Both the position numbers and the translations under genes were made by a program. Shown one piece after another: positions 6,984 through 16,110 of a DNA stretch of 64,000 nt. The notes beneath the pieces are model-generated. The model saw nothing but the letters and a program-made list of their open reading frames with translations, searched no databases and was not told the origin of the DNA. The stretch's first letter is position 1; the number at the start of each line of letters is the position of its first letter. Source of the DNA: Alphaproteobacteria bacterium (GTDB lineage Bacteria; Pseudomonadota; Alphaproteobacteria; DSM-16000; Inquilinaceae); assembly GCA_028284045.1 (NCBI GenBank), contig JANQSN010000036.1, positions 1 through 64,000 on the forward strand, written 5' to 3'.

Positions 6984-8420
6984 TCAGGACTCCACCCAGG
7001 CGATGCGCAGCACATTGGTGTTCCCCGGCGTGCCGAAGGGAACGCCGGCGGTGATCACCAGGCGCTGGCCGGCCTCGGCGAAGCCTTCCTTCACGGCGAT
7101 CTGGCAGGCCTTGCCGACCATCTCGGTAAAGGCCGCGACATCCGGTGAGACCACCGCATGCACGCCCCAGCACAGCGCCAAGCGTCGCGCGGTGCGCGCG
7201 CTGGGCGTCAGGCACAAGATCGGCGCCTTCGGCCGCTCGCGCGCCGCGCGCAGCGTCGTGGAGCCCGAGGTCGTGTAGGTGACGATCGCCGTCGCCTTGA
7301 TGGTCTCCGCGACCTGGCGCGCCGCGGCGGTGATCGCGTCGTCCTCGGTCTCTTCCGGCGACTGGCGGGCGGCGTCGACCATGGCCCGGTAGGACGGGTC
7401 GCGCTCAACCTGGCGGGCGATGCGGTCCATCATCTCCACCGCCTCGGTCGGGTACTCGCCGGCGGCCGTCTCCGCCGACAGCATGACGGCGTCCACCCCG
7501 TCATAGACGGCGGTCGCGACATCGGAGGCTTCCGCCCGGGTCGGCGTCGGCGAGGCGATCATGCTCTCCAGCATCTGCGTCGCCACGATCACCGGCTTGC
7601 CGGCCAACCGGCAGCGCCGGATCATCCGCTTCTGCAAGCCCGGCACCTCTTCGGCCGGCACCTCCACGCCGAGATCGCCGCGCGCCACCATGACGCCGTC
7701 GGCCATCTCGACCAGCTCGTCCAGATGGTCGATCGCCGACGGCTTCTCCATCTTCACCACCAGGTTCGCCCGCCCGGCCAGCAAACGCCGCGCCTCCGCC
7801 ACATCCTCCGGGCGCTGCACGAAGGACAGCGCCACCCAGTCCACCCCGTGGTCGAGGGCGAAGGCGAGGTCGCCGCGATCCTTTTCCGTCAGCGGCGACA
7901 GCGGCAAGACGGTCTCAGGGACGTTGACCCCCTTGCGGTCGGACAGCCGGCTGCCGGACTCCACCACCGCGTCGGCGAAGTCGTCGCCGCAGCGCTCCAC
8001 CACTACCCGCACCTTGCCGTCGTCGAGCAGGATCGCCTGGCCCGGCCGCAGGGCGCGAAAGATCTCCGGATGGGGGACCTGAACGCGCTCAACGGTTCCC
8101 GGCGTCGGGTCGAGGTCGAGGCGCAGCCGCTGACCCGGCGTCAGGCGGACGGCACCGTCGACGAAGCTCCCCAGCCGCAGTTTCGGCCCCTGAAGATCGG
8201 CCACCACGGCGATGGGCCGGCCGACATCACGCTCCAGCGACCGGATCGCCGCCAGGCGCGCGCCATGCTCGGCCTGCGTGCCGTGGCTGAAGTTCAAACG
8301 GAAGACATCGGCACCGCTGCGGAACAGCCGTTCGATCGCCGGCCGGTCGGAGGCCGACGGACCCAAGGTTGCGACGATCTTGGTCTGTCGGGATCGTCGG
8401 TAGGTGGCACGCTTGGCCAT
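6984..8420 (-). CDS. pyk: pyruvate kinase
   Basis: The 478-residue protein has normal length and complete motifs. TKIVATLGPSASDRPAIERL and GADVFRLNFSHGT lie at the N-terminus, and VVKMEKPSAIDHLDELVEMADGVMVARGDLGVE covers the catalytic Lys and the Mg-binding Glu/Asp. GKPVIVATQMLESM and DAVMLSAETAAGEYP follow, then the C-terminal allosteric domain. It converts phosphoenolpyruvate and ADP to pyruvate and ATP. The leader region contains two strong palindromes (8460-8476 and 8502-8527) that may affect expression. Confidence 0.97.
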   Translation of the reverse strand: MAKRATYRRSRQTKIVATLGPSASDRPAIERLFRSGADVFRLNFSHGTQAEHGARLAAIRSLERDVGRPIAVVADLQGPKLRLGSFVDGAVRLTPGQRLRLDLDPTPGTVERVQVPHPEIFRALRPGQAILLDDGKVRVVVERCGDDFADAVVESGSRLSDRKGVNVPETVLPLSPLTEKDRGDLAFALDHGVDWVALSFVQRPEDVAEARRLLAGRANLVVKMEKPSAIDHLDELVEMADGVMVARGDLGVEVPAEEVPGLQKRMIRRCRLAGKPVIVATQMLESMIASPTPTRAEASDVATAVYDGVDAVMLSAETAAGEYPTEAVEMMDRIARQVERDPSYRAMVDAARQSPEETEDDAITAAARQVAETIKATAIVTYTTSGSTTLRAARERPKAPILCLTPSARTARRLALCWGVHAVVSPDVAAFTEMVGKACQIAVKEGFAEAGQRLVITAGVPFGTPGNTNVLRIAWVES

Positions 8421-8459
8421 TCAACCACTCGCTGGACGCATTGGGGGGATCGCCCGGCC

Positions 8460-8527
8460 GGGCGGTCGTACCGCCCGATGCGGCGTCGACCCGTGTCATC
8501 GCGCCGGCCGGTCGCGACCGGCCGGCG
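8460..8527. promoter_or_regulatory. two strong inverted repeats upstream of pyk
   Basis: GGGCGGT-CGT-ACCGCCC occupies 8460-8476. A perfect 26-base palindrome occupies 8502-8527, with 13-base arms beginning CGCCGGCCGG and centre TCG/CGA. Both lie 40-110 bases upstream of the pyk ATG. They could be operators, leader hairpins or part of the terminator zone of the upstream L36 unit. There is no T-tract. Confidence 0.4.
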
Positions 8528-8637
8528 GCAGCCCGAAGGGCGCAGGATCGCGCCGGGTCCACCGTACGCATCATCGGCGCGAGCGCCAAGCCGCTGTCGC
8601 AATCCGTATCGCGACCCTCGGCCGGTCCGACCGGCGC

Positions 8638-8844
8638 TCAGGCCGCCGAGACGGACGGGTCGGGCCGGTTCACGCCGCCGCAAGAAGAAAAGGCCGGGTC
8701 GCGGACCCGGCCTTTCCGGCTGTACTGCTTGGCGCTTGGCTTGACCTTGTGCCCCAGGCGGCGCATTGCCACCACCTGAAGATTGCGCGGGCGCGGGACG
8801 GCTTTCAGCCCCCCGCTTCGGCCCTTGTCTTGTCGTCGACCCAT
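8638..8844 (-). CDS. small basic hypothetical protein downstream of L36
   Basis: Up to 68 residues, lysine/arginine rich at the start: MGRRQDKGRSGGLKAVPRPRN, then VVAMRRLGHKVKPSAKQYSRKG. The ATG at 8844 has a plausible AGAGG about ten bases upstream and follows the L36 stop by 56 bases. The last third overlaps a strong intrinsic terminator (8690-8714), which is unusual for a real coding sequence, so the C-terminus or the whole gene may be spurious. I do not recognise the family. The basic composition and position would suit an RNA-associated protein, but that is speculation. Confidence 0.35.
   Translation of the reverse strand: MGRRQDKGRSGGLKAVPRPRNLQVVAMRRLGHKVKPSAKQYSRKGRVRDPAFSSCGGVNRPDPSVSAA
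8690..8714 (-). terminator. rho-independent terminator of the L36 transcript
   Basis: The arms AAGGCCGGGTC (8690-8700) and GACCCGGCCTT (8704-8714) pair perfectly around a three-base loop. Read on the minus strand, the stem is followed by TTCTTCTTG. It lies downstream of rpmJ and inside the small basic frame. Confidence 0.65.
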
Positions 8845-8900
8845 GACGGCCCTACCTCTTCGCCATCCGGCGGGTACGGGCCACTGGGCATAACGGACGT

Positions 8901-9026
8901 TTAGCCCTGGCGCGCCTTGAACCGCGGATTGGACTTGTTGATGACGAATGTCCGGCCCTTGCGGCGGATAACGCGGCAGGCCCGGTGACGCGACTTGAGC
9001 GTCTTCAACGAATTGGCGATACGCAT
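8901..9026 (-). CDS. rpmJ: 50S ribosomal protein L36, zinc-independent type
   Basis: This 41-residue protein is [19 protein letters not shown] followed by [22 protein letters not shown]. This is the longer, alphaproteobacterial-type L36. It lacks the C-x2-C-x12-C-x4/5-H zinc ligands of the short form; only one cysteine is present. It is a component of the large ribosomal subunit. A good promoter lies just upstream (9074-9102). Confidence 0.93.
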   Translation of the reverse strand: MRIANSLKTLKSRHRACRVIRRKGRTFVINKSNPRFKARQG

Positions 9027-9424
9027 GAATGCGGCGCCTCCAAGCGCGGCATGAGGAGCTGAAAGAGCGCCGTTATGTAGTCGCGTCGCTCTCGGCTGTC
9101 AATGTCGACCCCCAGGGTCGACCCCCGGGCCCGCAGGGCGTCGGTGCGTGATCGGCCGACCGACGGACGAAGAGAAGTTTCTAAACTCTTTCAGTGCTGC
9201 GGGAATCGAAATTTCAGATTCGCGAAATTAGCGAGACCTCAACAGTGCACCATTTCTAAAGTGCAACCGAATGGACAGCCTGCCCTGCCACCAAGACGGC
9301 GCGGTTTCAGGTTCGGTTGACTTACCGGGCGTTTCCGGTTAGCGACACGGCGGAAGCTAAAATCAGTGAGCACCGCTTCGATTGGCTTACCTATCGCAAC
9401 ATTACGTGACTTAGAGGCACTCGG
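9027..9424. other. intergenic region between rpmJ and the NYN gene
   Basis: This is 398 bases without a supported gene. The left part holds the leftward rpmJ promoter. At 9105-9128 there is a short tandem repeat of GTCGACCCCC. From about 9175 the sequence is distinctly AT-richer than the surroundings and leads into the NYN gene, so it presumably carries the rightward promoter, though I see no clear -35/-10 pair. Confidence 0.5.
9074..9102 (-). promoter_or_regulatory. sigma-70-like promoter of rpmJ
   Basis: On the minus strand there is a perfect -35 TTGACA (9102-9097), a 17-base spacer and TACATA (9079-9074). This would start the transcript near 9067 and leave a leader of about 40 bases before the rpmJ ATG at 9026. 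The -10 is imperfect. Confidence 0.5.
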
Positions 9425-10066
9425 ATGATTTTCTACAAGGAAGAACGTATGGCTCTCTTCATTGATGGAGCCAACCTGTACGCCGCCGCCCGATCGCTGC
9501 AATTCGATGTTGACTACAAGAGGTTGCTCGACCTTTTTTCGAAGAAGGGTAGATTAATTCGCGCATTTTATTATACTACGCTGATTGAGGATCAGGAATA
9601 TTCACCTATTCGACCGCTCATCGACTGGCTGGATTATAATGGTTACACCATGGTTACTAAACCAATCCGCGAGTATACTGACAGCCAGGGGCGCCGTAAG
9701 ACCAAGGGCAGCATCGATATCGACCTGACCATCGATGCGTTGGAGATGGCCGACAAGGTCGACCACATCCTGTTGTTCTCCGGCGACGGCGACTTCCGGC
9801 GTCTGGTCGACTCCTTGCAGCGCAAGGGCGTGCGCGCGACCGTGGTCAGCACCATCCGCTCCCAGCCGCCGATGGTGGCGGACGAGTTGCGGCGCCAGGC
9901 CGACAACTTCATCGATCTCTACGATCTCGCCCCGCATATCCAGCGCAGCCAGTCCGAACGCCAGGCAGCGATGGCCGCCGCCGCGGCCCGCCAGGGCGCG
10001 GAGGAGGAGGAGGAGGGCGAAGACGGCGCAGAGGACGACGTCGCGTATTACCGCAGCTCTGCATGA
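9425..10066 (+). CDS. NYN domain (LabA/DUF88-type) putative ribonuclease
   Basis: A 213-residue protein with a PIN-like NYN domain: MALFIDGANLYAAARS holds the first acidic residue, KGSIDIDLTIDALEMAD the middle acids, and HILLFSGDGDFRRLVDSLQRKG the last ones. NAVRCVP-type metal motifs are absent. The four acidic positions expected for Mg-dependent RNA cleavage are present. The C-terminus is a low-complexity acidic tail (EEEEEGEDGAEDD). The start at 9425 fits homologues that begin with an IFY/SFY-x-EER segment; ATG 9449, with AAGGAAG ahead of it, is an alternative. The first 250 bases are AT-rich and the rest GC-rich. The stop overlaps the UDG start by four bases. Confidence 0.85.
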   Translation: MIFYKEERMALFIDGANLYAAARSLQFDVDYKRLLDLFSKKGRLIRAFYYTTLIEDQEYSPIRPLIDWLDYNGYTMVTKPIREYTDSQGRRKTKGSIDIDLTIDALEMADKVDHILLFSGDGDFRRLVDSLQRKGVRATVVSTIRSQPPMVADELRRQADNFIDLYDLAPHIQRSQSERQAAMAAAAARQGAEEEEEGEDGAEDDVAYYRSSA

Positions 10067-10731
10067 CATCGCCGGCCGCGCCGGCATCGCCGCCGGAGCC
10101 GCCCCCCGACTGCGCGCACTGTCCGCGCCTGGTTGATTTCCGGGCGGCCAACCGGCAACGCCATTCCGACTACCACAACCGCCCGGTGGCCAGCTTCGGG
10201 CCGGCCGATGCGCGGTTGTTGGTGGTCGGGCTGGCCCCCGGCCTGCACGGGGCGAACGCCACCGGGCGCCCGTTCACCGGCGACCACGCGGGCGAACTGC
10301 TCTATGCCACGCTGCACGACCACGGGTTCAGCCGCGGCCGCTATGCGGCCCGCGCCGACGATGGCCTGACGCTGGTCGACTGCCGCATCACCAACGCGGT
10401 GCGCTGCGTGCCCCCGGAAAACAAGCCGGTCGGGGCGGAGACGTCCAAGTGCCGGCGCTTCCTGACGGCGGAGATCGCCGCACTGGATCGCCTGACGGTG
10501 ATCCTGACGCTGGGTCAGCTCGCCCACCGCTCGGTGCTCGCCTGCCTCGGGGTCAAGCCGGCGCAGGCCCCCTTCGCCCATGGGGCGGTGCACCGCCCGG
10601 CAAGCGGCCGGCCGGCACTCGCCGCCAGCTATCACTGCTCGCGCTACAACACCAATACCGGCAAGCTGACGCCGGCGATGTTCGATGCGGTGTTTCGTGA
10701 GGTGCGGCGCCTATTGGACGAGGCGGCGTGA
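10063..10731 (+). CDS. uracil-DNA glycosylase, family 5 (UdgB-like)
   Basis: This 222-residue protein has CAHCPRL and later cysteines that fit the iron-sulfur cluster of family 4/5 enzymes. It also has the family-5 motif GLAPGLHGANATGRPFTGD, with no acidic activating residue at the usual position. NAVRCVPPENKP and the C-terminal SYHCSRYNTNTGKLT loop are also present. The enzyme excises uracil and other deaminated bases from DNA. The four-base overlap with the NYN gene indicates coupled translation, and the convergent neighbour is smpB. Confidence 0.87.
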   Translation: MTSPAAPASPPEPPPDCAHCPRLVDFRAANRQRHSDYHNRPVASFGPADARLLVVGLAPGLHGANATGRPFTGDHAGELLYATLHDHGFSRGRYAARADDGLTLVDCRITNAVRCVPPENKPVGAETSKCRRFLTAEIAALDRLTVILTLGQLAHRSVLACLGVKPAQAPFAHGAVHRPASGRPALAASYHCSRYNTNTGKLTPAMFDAVFREVRRLLDEAA

Positions 10732-10739
10732 CGTCGTCG

Positions 10740-11210
10740 TTACCGGTTCTCGCGCAAGAGCCGCTGCTTCTCGCGCGCCCAATCGCGCGCCTTCTCCGTC
10801 TCTCGCTTGTCGTACTGCTTCTTGCCCCGCGCGATGCCGAGGTCGACCTTGGCGATGCCGCGCCGGTTGAAGTAGAGCGATATCGGCACCAGCGTGACGC
10901 CCTGGCGGCGCACCGCGCCCAGCAGGCGGTCGCGCTCGCGGCGGTGGACCAGCAGTTTGCGCGGCCGGCGGGTCTCGTGATTGAAGCGGTTGGCCTGCCG
11001 ATACTCTGGAATGTAGGCGTTGAACAGGAACAGCTCGCCCCGCTCCTCCCCGGCGAAGCTGTCCTGCAGGCTGGCCCGGCCCTCGCGCAACGCCTTGACC
11101 TCCGTCCCGGTCAGGACGACGCCGGCCTCCATGGTCTCGTCGATGAAGTAGTCGTGGCGCGCCCGGCGATTCTGGGCGACCAGCCGACGCGGCGCGGTCT
11201 GGGCAGTCAT
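10740..11210 (-). CDS. smpB: SsrA-binding protein SmpB
   Basis: The 156-residue protein has all SmpB landmarks: [66 protein letters not shown] and the basic C-terminal tail [15 protein letters not shown]. It binds tmRNA and delivers it to stalled ribosomes for trans-translation. It lies 33 bases downstream of dapA in the same direction, a common alphaproteobacterial order. No tmRNA gene was recognised in the window. Confidence 0.97.
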   Translation of the reverse strand: MTAQTAPRRLVAQNRRARHDYFIDETMEAGVVLTGTEVKALREGRASLQDSFAGEERGELFLFNAYIPEYRQANRFNHETRRPRKLLVHRRERDRLLGAVRRQGVTLVPISLYFNRRGIAKVDLGIARGKKQYDKRETEKARDWAREKQRLLRENR

Positions 11211-11243
11211 GGACGCGAACGCTGGCGGCCCGGCGACGGGCCG

Positions 11244-12134
11244 CTAGTTCAAGATGCCGGCGAAGCGCATCGACCGATCGACCTCCGCCGCCGTCGACTC
11301 GCTGACCGCGATCAGCGGCAGCCGGACATCGGCACTGGTCAGGCCCAGGCGCGCGCACGCATGCTTCACCGGGGCCGGGCTGCTCTCCAGGAACAGCGCC
11401 CGGTGCAGCGGCCCCAGCCGGTCCCGCCGGTCGGCCATCGTGGCGAGGTCGCCGGCCGCCCAGGCATCCTGCATTTCCGCGCAGAGCCGCGGCGCGGCGT
11501 TCGCCGTAACGGAGATGCAGCCCACCCCGCCTTGCGCCAGGAACGCCGTTGCCGTCGCATCCTCCCCGGAGAGCTGGATGAAGTCCGGCCCCGCCGCATG
11601 GCGCATCTTCAGCGGCCGCGAGAGATCGTTGGTGGCATCCTTCACACCGACGATGCGCGGCAGCTCGGCGAGCCGCGCCATCGTCTCCACCGACATATCG
11701 ATCACTGACCGGCCCGGGATGTTGTAGATGATGATCGGCAGGCCGCAGGCATCGTGGATCGTCCGATAGTGCTGGTAGAGCCCGGACTGGGTCGGCTTGT
11801 TGTAGTAGGGCGTGACCACCAGCAGCGCGTCCGCGCCGGCCGATTCTGCGGCGCGGGACAGCGACACCGCCTCTGCCGTGCTGTTCGACCCGCTGCCGGC
11901 GATCACCGGCACGCGCCCGGCCGCCGCCTCGATGGTCAGCGCAACCACGCGTTCGTGCTCGTGATGGCTCAGCGTCGGGCTCTCGCCGGTCGTGCCGCAG
12001 GGCACCAGCCCATGGGTCCCTTGCGCGATCTGCCATTCCACGAAAGACTGCAACGCCTTCTCGTCGACCCCGTCGTCCCGAAAGGGCGTGACGAGGGCGA
12101 CGATCGATCCGCGAATAGGCAGCGAAGCAGCCAT
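11244..12134 (-). CDS. dapA: 4-hydroxy-tetrahydrodipicolinate synthase
   Basis: The 296-residue protein starts at ATG 12134 ([18 protein letters not shown]). Motifs are [56 protein letters not shown] with the conserved Tyr, and [14 protein letters not shown]. The Schiff-base lysine is in [11 protein letters not shown]. It condenses pyruvate with aspartate semialdehyde in lysine/diaminopimelate synthesis. Its start codon overlaps, on the opposite strand, the likely start codon of the lytic transglycosylase gene. Confidence 0.96.
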   Translation of the reverse strand: MAASLPIRGSIVALVTPFRDDGVDEKALQSFVEWQIAQGTHGLVPCGTTGESPTLSHHEHERVVALTIEAAAGRVPVIAGSGSNSTAEAVSLSRAAESAGADALLVVTPYYNKPTQSGLYQHYRTIHDACGLPIIIYNIPGRSVIDMSVETMARLAELPRIVGVKDATNDLSRPLKMRHAAGPDFIQLSGEDATATAFLAQGGVGCISVTANAAPRLCAEMQDAWAAGDLATMADRRDRLGPLHRALFLESSPAPVKHACARLGLTSADVRLPLIAVSESTAAEVDRSMRFAGILN

Positions 12135-14214
12135 GAGGAACACCCGGTGTGCGGTCAGCGCTGAGCCGGCGACCATAGACACGCCGCCCGGCTGCGGCAA
12201 GCTGCCCGTCCCCGACCGGACCGCCCCCGCCGGACCGGCCCGCCGCCGCACCCGCCGACTGTGCCTGGCGGCCGTCACGGGATGGGCGGCGCTGGTCCTG
12301 CCGGTCAGCGCCGCGGCGCTGAGCGAAGCCGATATCGACCTCTATCGCGACGCCTTCCGGGCAGCGGAGGCCGGCGATTGGCAGGCCGCCAACGCCGCCG
12401 TGGAGCGTGCGCAAGACCCGGTGCTGGCCGATGTGATTCTCGGCCGCGACCTGACCCGCGAACAAGCGGGCCATGGCTTCACGGAGATCGCCGAGTTCAT
12501 CGACCGCCGCCCCGGCTGGCCGAACACCGACCTGCTGCGCCGCCGGGCGGAGAGGGCGCTGGCCACCGACGGTCCGGACGGCAGCGACGCCGCGCGCGTC
12601 ATCGCCTTCTTCGAGGGCTTCGCCCCGCTGACCGGAGACGGTCTCCTGGGCCTGGCCAACGCGCTGGCCGCCGCCGGCCAGTCGGCCGTGGCGACCCGCC
12701 GGGTCGCCGACCGCTGGCCGGACATCCCCTTGTCGGAGTCCGCCCAGACGGCGCTTCTCGCCCGCTATGGCGGCGCGCTGGGAGACAGCGAGCATACCGC
12801 CCGGCTCGACCGCCTGTTGTGGGAGGCCCGCTCGGCCGAGGCCGGCCGCATGGTGCCGCTGGTCGACGCCGGGTGGCGGGCGCTGGCGGAGGCCCGGCGA
12901 CGCCTGGCCGAGCGGACCGGCGACGTCGATGGCGCGATCGGTGCGGTTCCGGCGTCGCTGCAGGACGACGAAGGGCTGGTCTACGAGCGGTTGCGCTGGC
13001 GCCGCCGGGCCGATCTGACGGAACGCGCCATCGAACTGCTCGACCGTGAGCCGCCGGGCAGCGCGCATGGGGCCGACTGGTGGCGTGAACGACACATCCT
13101 GGCCCGCCGGCTGATGGAGGCCGGCAACTTCGCCGGAGCCTATCAGGTGGCCAGCGCCCACCGGCTCTCCGACGGGTTTCCGCTGGCCCAGGCGGAATGG
13201 CTGTCGGGCTGGCTGGCGCTGCGCTTCCTGGACGATGCTTCCACCGCGCTCGACCACTTCCAACGGCTCTATGCTTCGGTCGAGACGCCGATCAGCCTGG
13301 CCCGCGGCGCCTATTGGAGCGGCCGGGCGCTGGAGGCGCTGGATGACCGGCCGACCGCGCAGGGCTGGTATCAGGTGGCCGCCGGGCATCCCACCACCTT
13401 CTACGGCCAGCTCGCCGCCGACCGTCTCGACCTGCCGACCATCACCCAACTGCCGGTGACGCCGTCGGTCGAGGACGCGATGCGGGAGACCTTCCGCGTC
13501 GCCGACGGCCCGCGCATCGTCTCCGCGCTGGTCTCCATCGGCGAGACCGACTGGGCGGACCGCTTCCTGATCGCCATGGCAGAGGCGACCGACAATGACC
13601 AGCAACTCGCCCTGATCGGCGAGCTGGCGATGGCCCATGGCCGGCAATGGGCGGCTCTCAGGGTCGCCAAGACGGCCGCGCGGCTCGGCCATATCCTGAC
13701 TGAGGCTTCCTATCCCGTGATCCCGCTGGACGAGGCCGATCCCCGGGTGGAACCGGCCCTGGTGCTCGCCCTGATCCGCCAGGAGAGCGAGTTCCGCGCC
13801 GATGCCGTCAGCCATGCCGGCGCCCGCGGGCTGATGCAGCTCATGCCGCAGACTGCGCAGAGCGTGGCGCTGCAGCTCGGCGTCGCCCATTCGACCGACC
13901 GGCTGACCAGTGAGACCGCGCACAATATCCGCCTCGGCAGCGCCTATCTGGCCGACCAGATCGCCGAACTCGGCGGCTCCTACGCGTTGGCGGCGGCGGC
14001 CTACAATGCCGGTCCCAGCCGCGTGCGCGCCTGGATCGAGCAGAACGGCGATCCGCGGCGCGCCGAGGTCGACATGATCGATTGGATCGAGGCGATCCCG
14101 ATCTACGAGACCCGCAACTACGTGCAGCGCGTGCTGGAGGGCGTCGAGGTCTATCGCCGGCGTCTCGGCGGGCCGCCGACCGTGGACGCGCTGGAGCGCG
14201 ACCTCGCCCGATGA
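12133..14214 (+). CDS. slt: soluble lytic murein transglycosylase (Slt70-type, GH23)
   Basis: The protein is about 693 residues from ATG 12133, the only ATG upstream of the signal sequence ([21 protein letters not shown], ending near SAAA). The middle 400 residues are alpha-helical repeats of the doughnut type. The catalytic domain is C-terminal: [15 protein letters not shown] with Glu551, [27 protein letters not shown] and [16 protein letters not shown]. It cleaves peptidoglycan strands in the periplasm, forming 1,6-anhydro ends. A start at 12133 leaves an unusually long n-region before the signal helix, so the true start could be a non-ATG codon slightly downstream. Confidence 0.9.
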   Translation: MRNTRCAVSAEPATIDTPPGCGKLPVPDRTAPAGPARRRTRRLCLAAVTGWAALVLPVSAAALSEADIDLYRDAFRAAEAGDWQAANAAVERAQDPVLADVILGRDLTREQAGHGFTEIAEFIDRRPGWPNTDLLRRRAERALATDGPDGSDAARVIAFFEGFAPLTGDGLLGLANALAAAGQSAVATRRVADRWPDIPLSESAQTALLARYGGALGDSEHTARLDRLLWEARSAEAGRMVPLVDAGWRALAEARRRLAERTGDVDGAIGAVPASLQDDEGLVYERLRWRRRADLTERAIELLDREPPGSAHGADWWRERHILARRLMEAGNFAGAYQVASAHRLSDGFPLAQAEWLSGWLALRFLDDASTALDHFQRLYASVETPISLARGAYWSGRALEALDDRPTAQGWYQVAAGHPTTFYGQLAADRLDLPTITQLPVTPSVEDAMRETFRVADGPRIVSALVSIGETDWADRFLIAMAEATDNDQQLALIGELAMAHGRQWAALRVAKTAARLGHILTEASYPVIPLDEADPRVEPALVLALIRQESEFRADAVSHAGARGLMQLMPQTAQSVALQLGVAHSTDRLTSETAHNIRLGSAYLADQIAELGGSYALAAAAYNAGPSRVRAWIEQNGDPRRAEVDMIDWIEAIPIYETRNYVQRVLEGVEVYRRRLGGPPTVDALERDLAR

Positions 14215-14909
14215 CCGCGCCGGCCGGCCCGCCCCCGCCGCGCGCGGTGGTCTTCGACGCTTACGGCACCCTGTTCGACATCGCGCGCCCGACGGCGCGG
14301 CTGGCCGAACGGATCGGCCCCGTGGCGGATCGGCTGGGCGCGCTGTGGCGCACGCTCCAGCTCGAATACACCTGGCTTCTCACCCTGATGGGCCGCTACC
14401 GGCCGTTCGACGTCGTCACCGCCGACGCGTTGCAGGTCGCCATGGCCGAGTGCGGCGTCGGCGACGCCGGCTTGGCGGCGGATCTGCTGGCCGTCTACGA
14501 CCGGCTGGACGCCTTCGCCGATGCCGCACCCGGCCTCGCCGCGATCGCCGAGGGCGGGTTGCCGCGGGTGATCCTGTCGAACGGTACCCCCGCCATGCTG
14601 GCCGGCGCGGTGTCGGCGGCCGGTCTCGGCGGGATGATCGACGACATCCTGTCGGCCGACCAGGTGCGCCTCTACAAGCCGCGGGCGGAGGTCTACCAGC
14701 TCGCCGTCGACCGGCTGGGGTTGCCGGCCGACGCCATCGCCTTCGTTTCGTCCAATGGCTGGGATATCGCCGGAGCGACCGCCTTCGGGTTCCGGCCGAT
14801 CTGGCTGAACCGGGCGGGCCGGCCGGCCGACCGCCTCGGCCTGCCGGCACCACCGGAGATCACCACGCTTGACGCGTTGAGCGATCTGTTGCTGCCGGAC
14901 GGGCGCTGA
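14211..14909 (+). CDS. HAD-superfamily hydrolase, haloacid dehalogenase type II
   Basis: A 232-residue protein whose ATG overlaps the slt stop (ATGA). Motif I is VVFDAYGTLFDI with the nucleophilic Asp. Motif II is RVILSNGTPAML, followed by the conserved Lys in QVRLYKPRAEVYQLA and motif IV AIAFVSSNGWDIAGATAFG. This arrangement, including the SSNGWD loop and the W-L-N-R segment, matches L-2-haloacid dehalogenases. The natural substrate in a non-degrader is often unknown. Confidence 0.88.
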   Translation: MTAPAGPPPPRAVVFDAYGTLFDIARPTARLAERIGPVADRLGALWRTLQLEYTWLLTLMGRYRPFDVVTADALQVAMAECGVGDAGLAADLLAVYDRLDAFADAAPGLAAIAEGGLPRVILSNGTPAMLAGAVSAAGLGGMIDDILSADQVRLYKPRAEVYQLAVDRLGLPADAIAFVSSNGWDIAGATAFGFRPIWLNRAGRPADRLGLPAPPEITTLDALSDLLLPDGR

Positions 14910-14941
14910 GCGACGCGACCGCCCGTTTCTCGGAGGATCCG

Positions 14942-15979
14942 ATGACCCAAGCCGCAAGCGCGCGCGCCGACGACGACGCGCCGCCACCCCTGCCCACGCT
15001 CGCCGATATCGAGGCAGCGGCGACTCGCCTCGCGGGCGTGGCGGTCCGCACGCCGCTCCTGTCGCAGCCGCTGGTCGACCAGCAACTCGGCGGCCGGCTG
15101 CTGGTCAAGGCGGAACCGCTGCAGCGCACCGGCAGCTTCAAGTTTCGCGGCGCCTACAACCGCCTCAGCCTGATCCCGGCGGCCGACCGACCGGCCGGCG
15201 TGGTCGCCTATTCCAGCGGCAACCATGCCCAGGGCGTCGCTGCCGCGGCGTGGCTCCTGGGCCTGCCGGCGACCATCATCATGCCGGCCGACGCACCGGC
15301 CATCAAACGCCGCTCCACCGAGGCCTGGGGCGCGCGCGTGGCGACCTATGACCGCTACCGCGAGGCGCGCGAGGCGATCGCGGAACGGCTGTGCCGGGAG
15401 ACCGGTGCAACGCTGGTGCCGCCCTTCGACGACCCAGAGGTGATCGCCGGCCAGGGCACCACCGGCCTGGAGATCGCCGAGCAGGCGGCCGAGCAGGGCC
15501 TACGGCCCGATGCCGTGCTGGTGTGCTGCGGCGGCGGCGGGCTGACCGCCGGTATCGCGCTCGCCCTGGCGGATCGGTTGCCGGAGACGGCGATCTATAC
15601 GGTGGAGCCGGTGGGGTTCGACGATACCGCGCGGTCGCTGGCCGGCGGTCAGCGCCTGTCCAACGCGCCCGGCGGGCGGTCGATCTGCGATGCCTTGCTG
15701 AGCCCCGCGCCGGGCGAGCTGACCTTCGCCGTCAACCGCCACCGGGTCGCCGGCGGCCTGACCGTCAGCGACGACGAGGTGCTGGCGGCGATGGCCTTGG
15801 CGCTCGATGCCTACAAGCTGGTCGTCGAACCCGGCGGCGCGGCCGCCTTGGCGGCGGCGCTCAAGGCCCGCATCGACATCCGCGGGCGCACGATCGTCGC
15901 GGTCGCCAGCGGCGGCAATGTCGACCCGCCGATGCTGGCCCGGGCGATGGCCGCCGGCGAGGCCGCCAGGACGGCCTAG
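14942..15979 (+). CDS. threonine/serine dehydratase (PLP-dependent)
   Basis: This 345-residue protein belongs to fold type II of PLP enzymes. The Schiff-base lysine is in RTGSFKFRGAYN, the asparagine loop is SSGNHAQGVA, and the phosphate-binding glycine loop is CCGGGGLTAG. There is no C-terminal ACT regulatory domain, so it resembles catabolic or biodegradative threonine dehydratases rather than full-length IlvA. It deaminates L-threonine or L-serine to 2-oxobutyrate or pyruvate. An AGGA-like ribosome site lies just before the ATG. Confidence 0.9.
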   Translation: MTQAASARADDDAPPPLPTLADIEAAATRLAGVAVRTPLLSQPLVDQQLGGRLLVKAEPLQRTGSFKFRGAYNRLSLIPAADRPAGVVAYSSGNHAQGVAAAAWLLGLPATIIMPADAPAIKRRSTEAWGARVATYDRYREAREAIAERLCRETGATLVPPFDDPEVIAGQGTTGLEIAEQAAEQGLRPDAVLVCCGGGGLTAGIALALADRLPETAIYTVEPVGFDDTARSLAGGQRLSNAPGGRSICDALLSPAPGELTFAVNRHRVAGGLTVSDDEVLAAMALALDAYKLVVEPGGAAALAAALKARIDIRGRTIVAVASGGNVDPPMLARAMAAGEAARTA

Positions 15980-15995
15980 TGAACCGTCAAAGTGC

Positions 15996-16085
15996 CACCC
16001 CCTTGATGGGGGAGGGTCCAGGAGGGGGTGATGGTGGTGACAGAGACCACCCCCACCCAACCCTCCCCCATCGAGGGGGAGGGCT
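15996..16085. repeat. dispersed palindromic (REP/MITE-like) element, copy 1
   Basis: The left end, CCCCCTTGATGGGGGAGGG (15998-16016), is a hairpin. The right end is CCCTCCCCCATCGAGGGGG (from 16061) plus AGGG. The two ends are inverted copies of each other, with shorter inverted segments GGGGGTGATG and CACCCCCACC inside. A second, longer copy occurs at 31899-32028. This copy lies between the convergent threonine dehydratase and bactofilin genes. Confidence 0.75.
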
Positions 16086-16110
16086 CTAACTCAAGCGATG
16101 CAAGCCGCCG

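Noticed and set aside
10711..13923. A 1070-codon open frame on the minus strand covering smpB, dapA and part of slt
   Set aside because: It is a GC-driven shadow: it runs antisense or out of frame through three well-recognised genes, has Arg/Gly/Ala-rich composition and resembles no protein family.
15996..16085. CRISPR-like repeats
   Set aside because: The short repeated palindromes are not spaced as an array; there are only two dispersed copies and no cas genes.
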